A stretch of DNA of 6,592 nt from Acholeplasmataceae bacterium UBA6190 (GTDB taxonomy: Bacteria > Bacillota_I > Bacilli_A > Acholeplasmatales > Acholeplasmataceae), in contig DITG01000010.1 of NCBI GenBank assembly GCA_002422045.1, forward strand, positions 2,729 through 9,320, in the 5' to 3' direction. Shown piece by piece: positions 4,683 to 6,592 of the stretch; position 1 is the first letter of the stretch, and every line of letters starts with the position of its first letter. Both the position numbers and the translations under genes were made by a program. The notes below the pieces were generated by a model. That model ran no database searches, was not told the origin of the DNA, and saw nothing but the letters and a program-made list of their open reading frames with translations.

Positions 4683-6131
4683 TTATGGTCGCTTGGGGTG
4701 TTTTTTCAAGAGAATGAACATGAATGCTAGGAACAAGACAATGAGTAATCCGAGTGTGATGAATGCTTGTAAGATACCGTTGGGTGCAAATCCCGCTAAA
4801 AGCAAGATTGGGAATCCAAAGAGGATCGCGGTGGTCGTGCCAGTGACAATATCGGTTGCTGCTGGAGTCTTATAATATGGGTCCACTTCTCTAAGCAAAG
4901 CAATACCCGTCGATGCAGTTCCTGTCAGCATGCCGTACATGACTGAGAAGCCTTCAAGTTCATACTGATGATAGACGCGTCTGGCCATGATTCTGACATA
5001 AACCATGGTGACCAATCCACCGACTGTTGAAATGATCAGGAATGCAATCCAGATGTTGTTGTTCCAAATATCGACGATATTGATCGATGTGATGGATGCG
5101 ATGACCATGAAGTCAAAGACTACACCGGCAATACGATTTAACATATAGTTATTGGGGTATTGTCTGGTCATCAAACCAGTCTTTCTAAGATAAAGGAAAA
5201 GTTTCTTGGCGAGCAAGGCAAAGACGATACCGAAAATGAAGTTAAAACCCCAGATGAGTGAATTGACGAGTCTGTAGATGCCTGCATTCAAAGAAGCAAG
5301 TGATGATAGACCGATCATTGCGAGCAATGTTGCGCCGTAAACGGTCACGATGAGTGCAATCTGAACCGTCATCTTATCCATGGATTCAGCCACAGGAATT
5401 TCATCGGGTGCTTCAACTTCTTGAATGGATGTCATGGTGCTGACTTTTTCTTCGCCAGTGACTTTTTGATGATAGACTTTGTTCAGATAGATGACACCAC
5501 CGATGGTCGCCCAGATGAATCCCATGGAAGCCATTGCCAACCCATAAGACTGTGCACCAGGTAATCCTGTGAGCACGCCTTCGACTGTGGTGAAATTTTC
5601 ATAGACAATCCCGAAGTTGTTTGCTTGTCCAGGTCCTTGTCCATATCCGAATGGGAGTAAGATGCCTGAAGCTAAACCAGGACCGGATTGAAAGATGGGA
5701 AGGACTGTGAATGCGAGTACTGCGGTAATGGAGATCCCAATGATCCCTTGTAACAAATATGCGCCTACAATGACAATGCCATTGTAGTAACTGTGTGCAC
5801 GGTTGGTTTTGATCTGAAACTTTTCATTGACCTTCAGACCCATGGCGATGAACCCAATGGCGAGCGTATGGTATGTGATCATGTTGAGGAACATGTTGAA
5901 CTTACCGATTTGTGCTTCTTCCATGAACCATGAATAGCCAGTCATTGGTCTGATGACAGCTTCCTTGATGATGAGACCCAGCAAGCCGGCAATGACGGCA
6001 GTGGGTAATAATGACTTCCTAAACAGAGGAATCTTTCGTCTGATGATATTGCCGATAAGCAGCAATACGCACAAGATGAGGAAATAAACAATCGAACTCC
6101 ATGTTGCAAAAGACTCATAATTTTGAATCAT
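4683..6131 (-). CDS. sodium/glutamate symporter family (GltS/ESS) transporter
   Basis: A 482-residue, very hydrophobic inner-membrane protein. Two re-entrant-loop-like glycine-rich segments mark the inverted-repeat halves: PFGYGQGPGQANNFG (160-174) in the first, and MLTGTASTGIALLREVDP (401-418) in the second. The N-terminal SLLPTAVIAGLLGL (40-53) is another hallmark of the ESS family. About ten or more membrane helices can be drawn, split by a hydrophilic central loop (about 217-255, rich in Glu/Lys). The protein is longer than E. coli GltS (about 400 residues). The first-half motif GQGPGQANN differs from what I recall for E. coli GltS, so the substrate may be glutamate, another amino acid or a related carboxylate. 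The start ATG at 6131-6129 has AAGGAG (6144-6139 on the minus strand) 7 nt upstream. It has its own promoter and terminator. Its neighbour, alanine dehydrogenase, hints at amino-acid use. Confidence 0.88.
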   Translation of the reverse strand: MIQNYESFATWSSIVYFLILCVLLLIGNIIRRKIPLFRKSLLPTAVIAGLLGLIIKEAVIRPMTGYSWFMEEAQIGKFNMFLNMITYHTLAIGFIAMGLKVNEKFQIKTNRAHSYYNGIVIVGAYLLQGIIGISITAVLAFTVLPIFQSGPGLASGILLPFGYGQGPGQANNFGIVYENFTTVEGVLTGLPGAQSYGLAMASMGFIWATIGGVIYLNKVYHQKVTGEEKVSTMTSIQEVEAPDEIPVAESMDKMTVQIALIVTVYGATLLAMIGLSSLASLNAGIYRLVNSLIWGFNFIFGIVFALLAKKLFLYLRKTGLMTRQYPNNYMLNRIAGVVFDFMVIASITSINIVDIWNNNIWIAFLIISTVGGLVTMVYVRIMARRVYHQYELEGFSVMYGMLTGTASTGIALLREVDPYYKTPAATDIVTGTTTAILFGFPILLLAGFAPNGILQAFITLGLLIVLFLAFMFILLKKHPKRP

Positions 6132-6171
6132 GACGGATCTCCTTGTGTGTGATGGATAGATTCAAACCCAT

Positions 6172-6194
6172 AAAAAAAGAATATGCTTATATTC
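6172..6194 (-). terminator. weak terminator-like hairpin in the transporter leader (possible attenuator)
   Basis: On the minus strand GAATAT-AAGC-ATATTC (plus-strand arms 6179-6184 and 6189-6194) is followed directly by seven T (plus-strand A at 6172-6178). It lies between the extended -10 promoter and the transporter ribosome site. The stem is only 6 bp and AT-rich, so it may be a weak attenuator, an mRNA 5'-end stabiliser or chance. Confidence 0.35.
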
Positions 6195-6207
6195 ATTTGA
6201 TACTCAA

Positions 6208-6216
6208 ATTATACCA
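6208..6216 (-). promoter_or_regulatory. extended -10 promoter of the GltS-like transporter gene
   Basis: The minus strand reads TGG-TATAAT (6216-6208), a perfect extended -10. No good -35 is present at normal spacing. Transcription would start near 6201, giving a leader of about 70 nt before the ATG. Confidence 0.65.
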
Positions 6217-6237
6217 AAGAAAAATCAATTTGTGCGT

Positions 6238-6268
6238 AAAAAAAGGGGAAGTTTGACATATTCCCCTC
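6238..6268 (-). terminator. intrinsic terminator of alanine dehydrogenase
   Basis: Plus-strand arms AGGGGAA (6244-6250) and TTCCCCT (6261-6267) pair perfectly around a 10-nt loop. The minus-strand transcript then runs into T encoded by A at 6238-6244. It lies about 10 bp beyond the stop codon and shows that the transporter gene is transcribed separately. Confidence 0.9.
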
Positions 6269-6277
6269 TGAGTGTTG

Positions 6278-6592
6278 TTAAATTTTAAGATATGGTAGGT
6301 CAAATGCGGAACAAACACCCTTGCATGTGCATTGTCCATGGTAAACATTGACACCAAGTCTCAGTGCGCTTGAACGATTGATGGCGATGTCCAGACCGTA
6401 GTCGGCAATCATCAAACCATATTTGAGTGTTGCGTTATTGAGTGCGATGGTCGAAGTTCTTGGCACAGCTCCTGGCATGTTTGCGACAGAATAATGAATC
6501 ACGCCGTCAACCACATAGGTTGGATGGTCATGGTAGGTTGCTTTGGCAACTTCTGTGGAACCACCTTGGTCGATGGCGACATCGACGATGAC
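6278..6592 (-). CDS. ald: alanine dehydrogenase, C-terminal 104 residues (N-terminus outside window)
   Basis: The reading frame is open from the right edge to TAA at 6280-6278. Hallmarks of NAD-dependent L-alanine dehydrogenase are present: VDVAIDQGG (visible residues 3-11), whose Asp8 corresponds to the catalytic Asp270 of the Mycobacterium tuberculosis enzyme; PTYVVDGVIHYSVANMPGAVPRTST (24-48, including the N-M pair at 38-39, at the expected 30-residue spacing); and ALNNATLKYGL. The enzyme interconverts L-alanine and pyruvate plus ammonia in the cytoplasm, often for alanine catabolism. Oddities: Ser12 stands where most homologues, as I recall, have Cys (GGC), and there are three Cys in CTCKGVC near the C-terminus. 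The protein ends soon after, at DLPYLKI, without the longer tail of the Bacillus enzyme. The start, catalytic His and most of the Rossmann fold are not in the window. Confidence 0.95.
   Translation of the reverse strand, partial: VIVDVAIDQGGSTEVAKATYHDHPTYVVDGVIHYSVANMPGAVPRTSTIALNNATLKYGLMIADYGLDIAINRSSALRLGVNVYHGQCTCKGVCSAFDLPYLKI

Noticed and set aside
6090..6171. Short upstream frame starting at the ATG after the T-run in the transporter leader (reverse strand)
   Set aside because: It has no ribosome site, overlaps the real start out of frame, and its peptide shows no run of codons suggesting leader-peptide attenuation.

Overview
The window looks like chromosome from a low-to-moderate GC Gram-positive-type bacterium (Bacillota or a related wall-less lineage such as Acholeplasmatales/Izemoplasmatales; this placement is inference). 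The reasons are strong AAGGAGG-like ribosome binding sites, TATAAT-type -10 boxes, hairpin-plus-T terminators, and best family resemblance to Bacillus/Clostridium-type proteins. TGA is used as a stop and tryptophan is encoded by TGG, so the standard code applies and Mycoplasma/Spiroplasma proper is excluded. No IS element, CRISPR array, tRNA or rRNA was seen.

Layout. (1) 1-1802, minus strand: a three-gene operon in the order ring-cleaving dioxygenase (VOC/glyoxalase fold, MhqA/MhqO-like), MarR repressor (MhqR-like), alpha/beta-hydrolase (MhqD-like, cut by the left edge). The genes are 12 bp apart and then overlap by ATGA. A perfect 14-bp palindrome, TTTCGAATTCGAAA, lies just upstream and resembles the known MhqR operator of Bacillus subtilis. 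Together these suggest an autoregulated quinone/electrophile detoxification operon. (2) 1997-3926, plus strand: a condensation-domain-like acyltransferase (HxxxDG motif) overlapping by 14 bp a small protein with an N-terminal zinc ribbon and six membrane segments (DUF6320-like). This is an uncharacterised two-gene unit that ends at a strong terminator. (3) 3964-4371, minus strand: a stand-alone tandem CBS-domain protein, convergent with unit 2. It is preceded by an unusually long leader of about 217 nt that can form alternative hairpins. (4) 4683-6131, minus strand: a GltS-type (ESS family) sodium/glutamate-like symporter with its own extended -10 promoter and terminator. (5) 6278-6592, minus strand: the C-terminal end of alanine dehydrogenase, with a terminator separating it from the transporter gene.

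The left operon is an electrophile-defence module. The right side pairs amino-acid catabolism (alanine dehydrogenase) with an amino-acid/carboxylate transporter. The middle acyltransferase and zinc-ribbon membrane protein pair is the least understood part and, with the CBS leader RNA, the best candidate for something undescribed.
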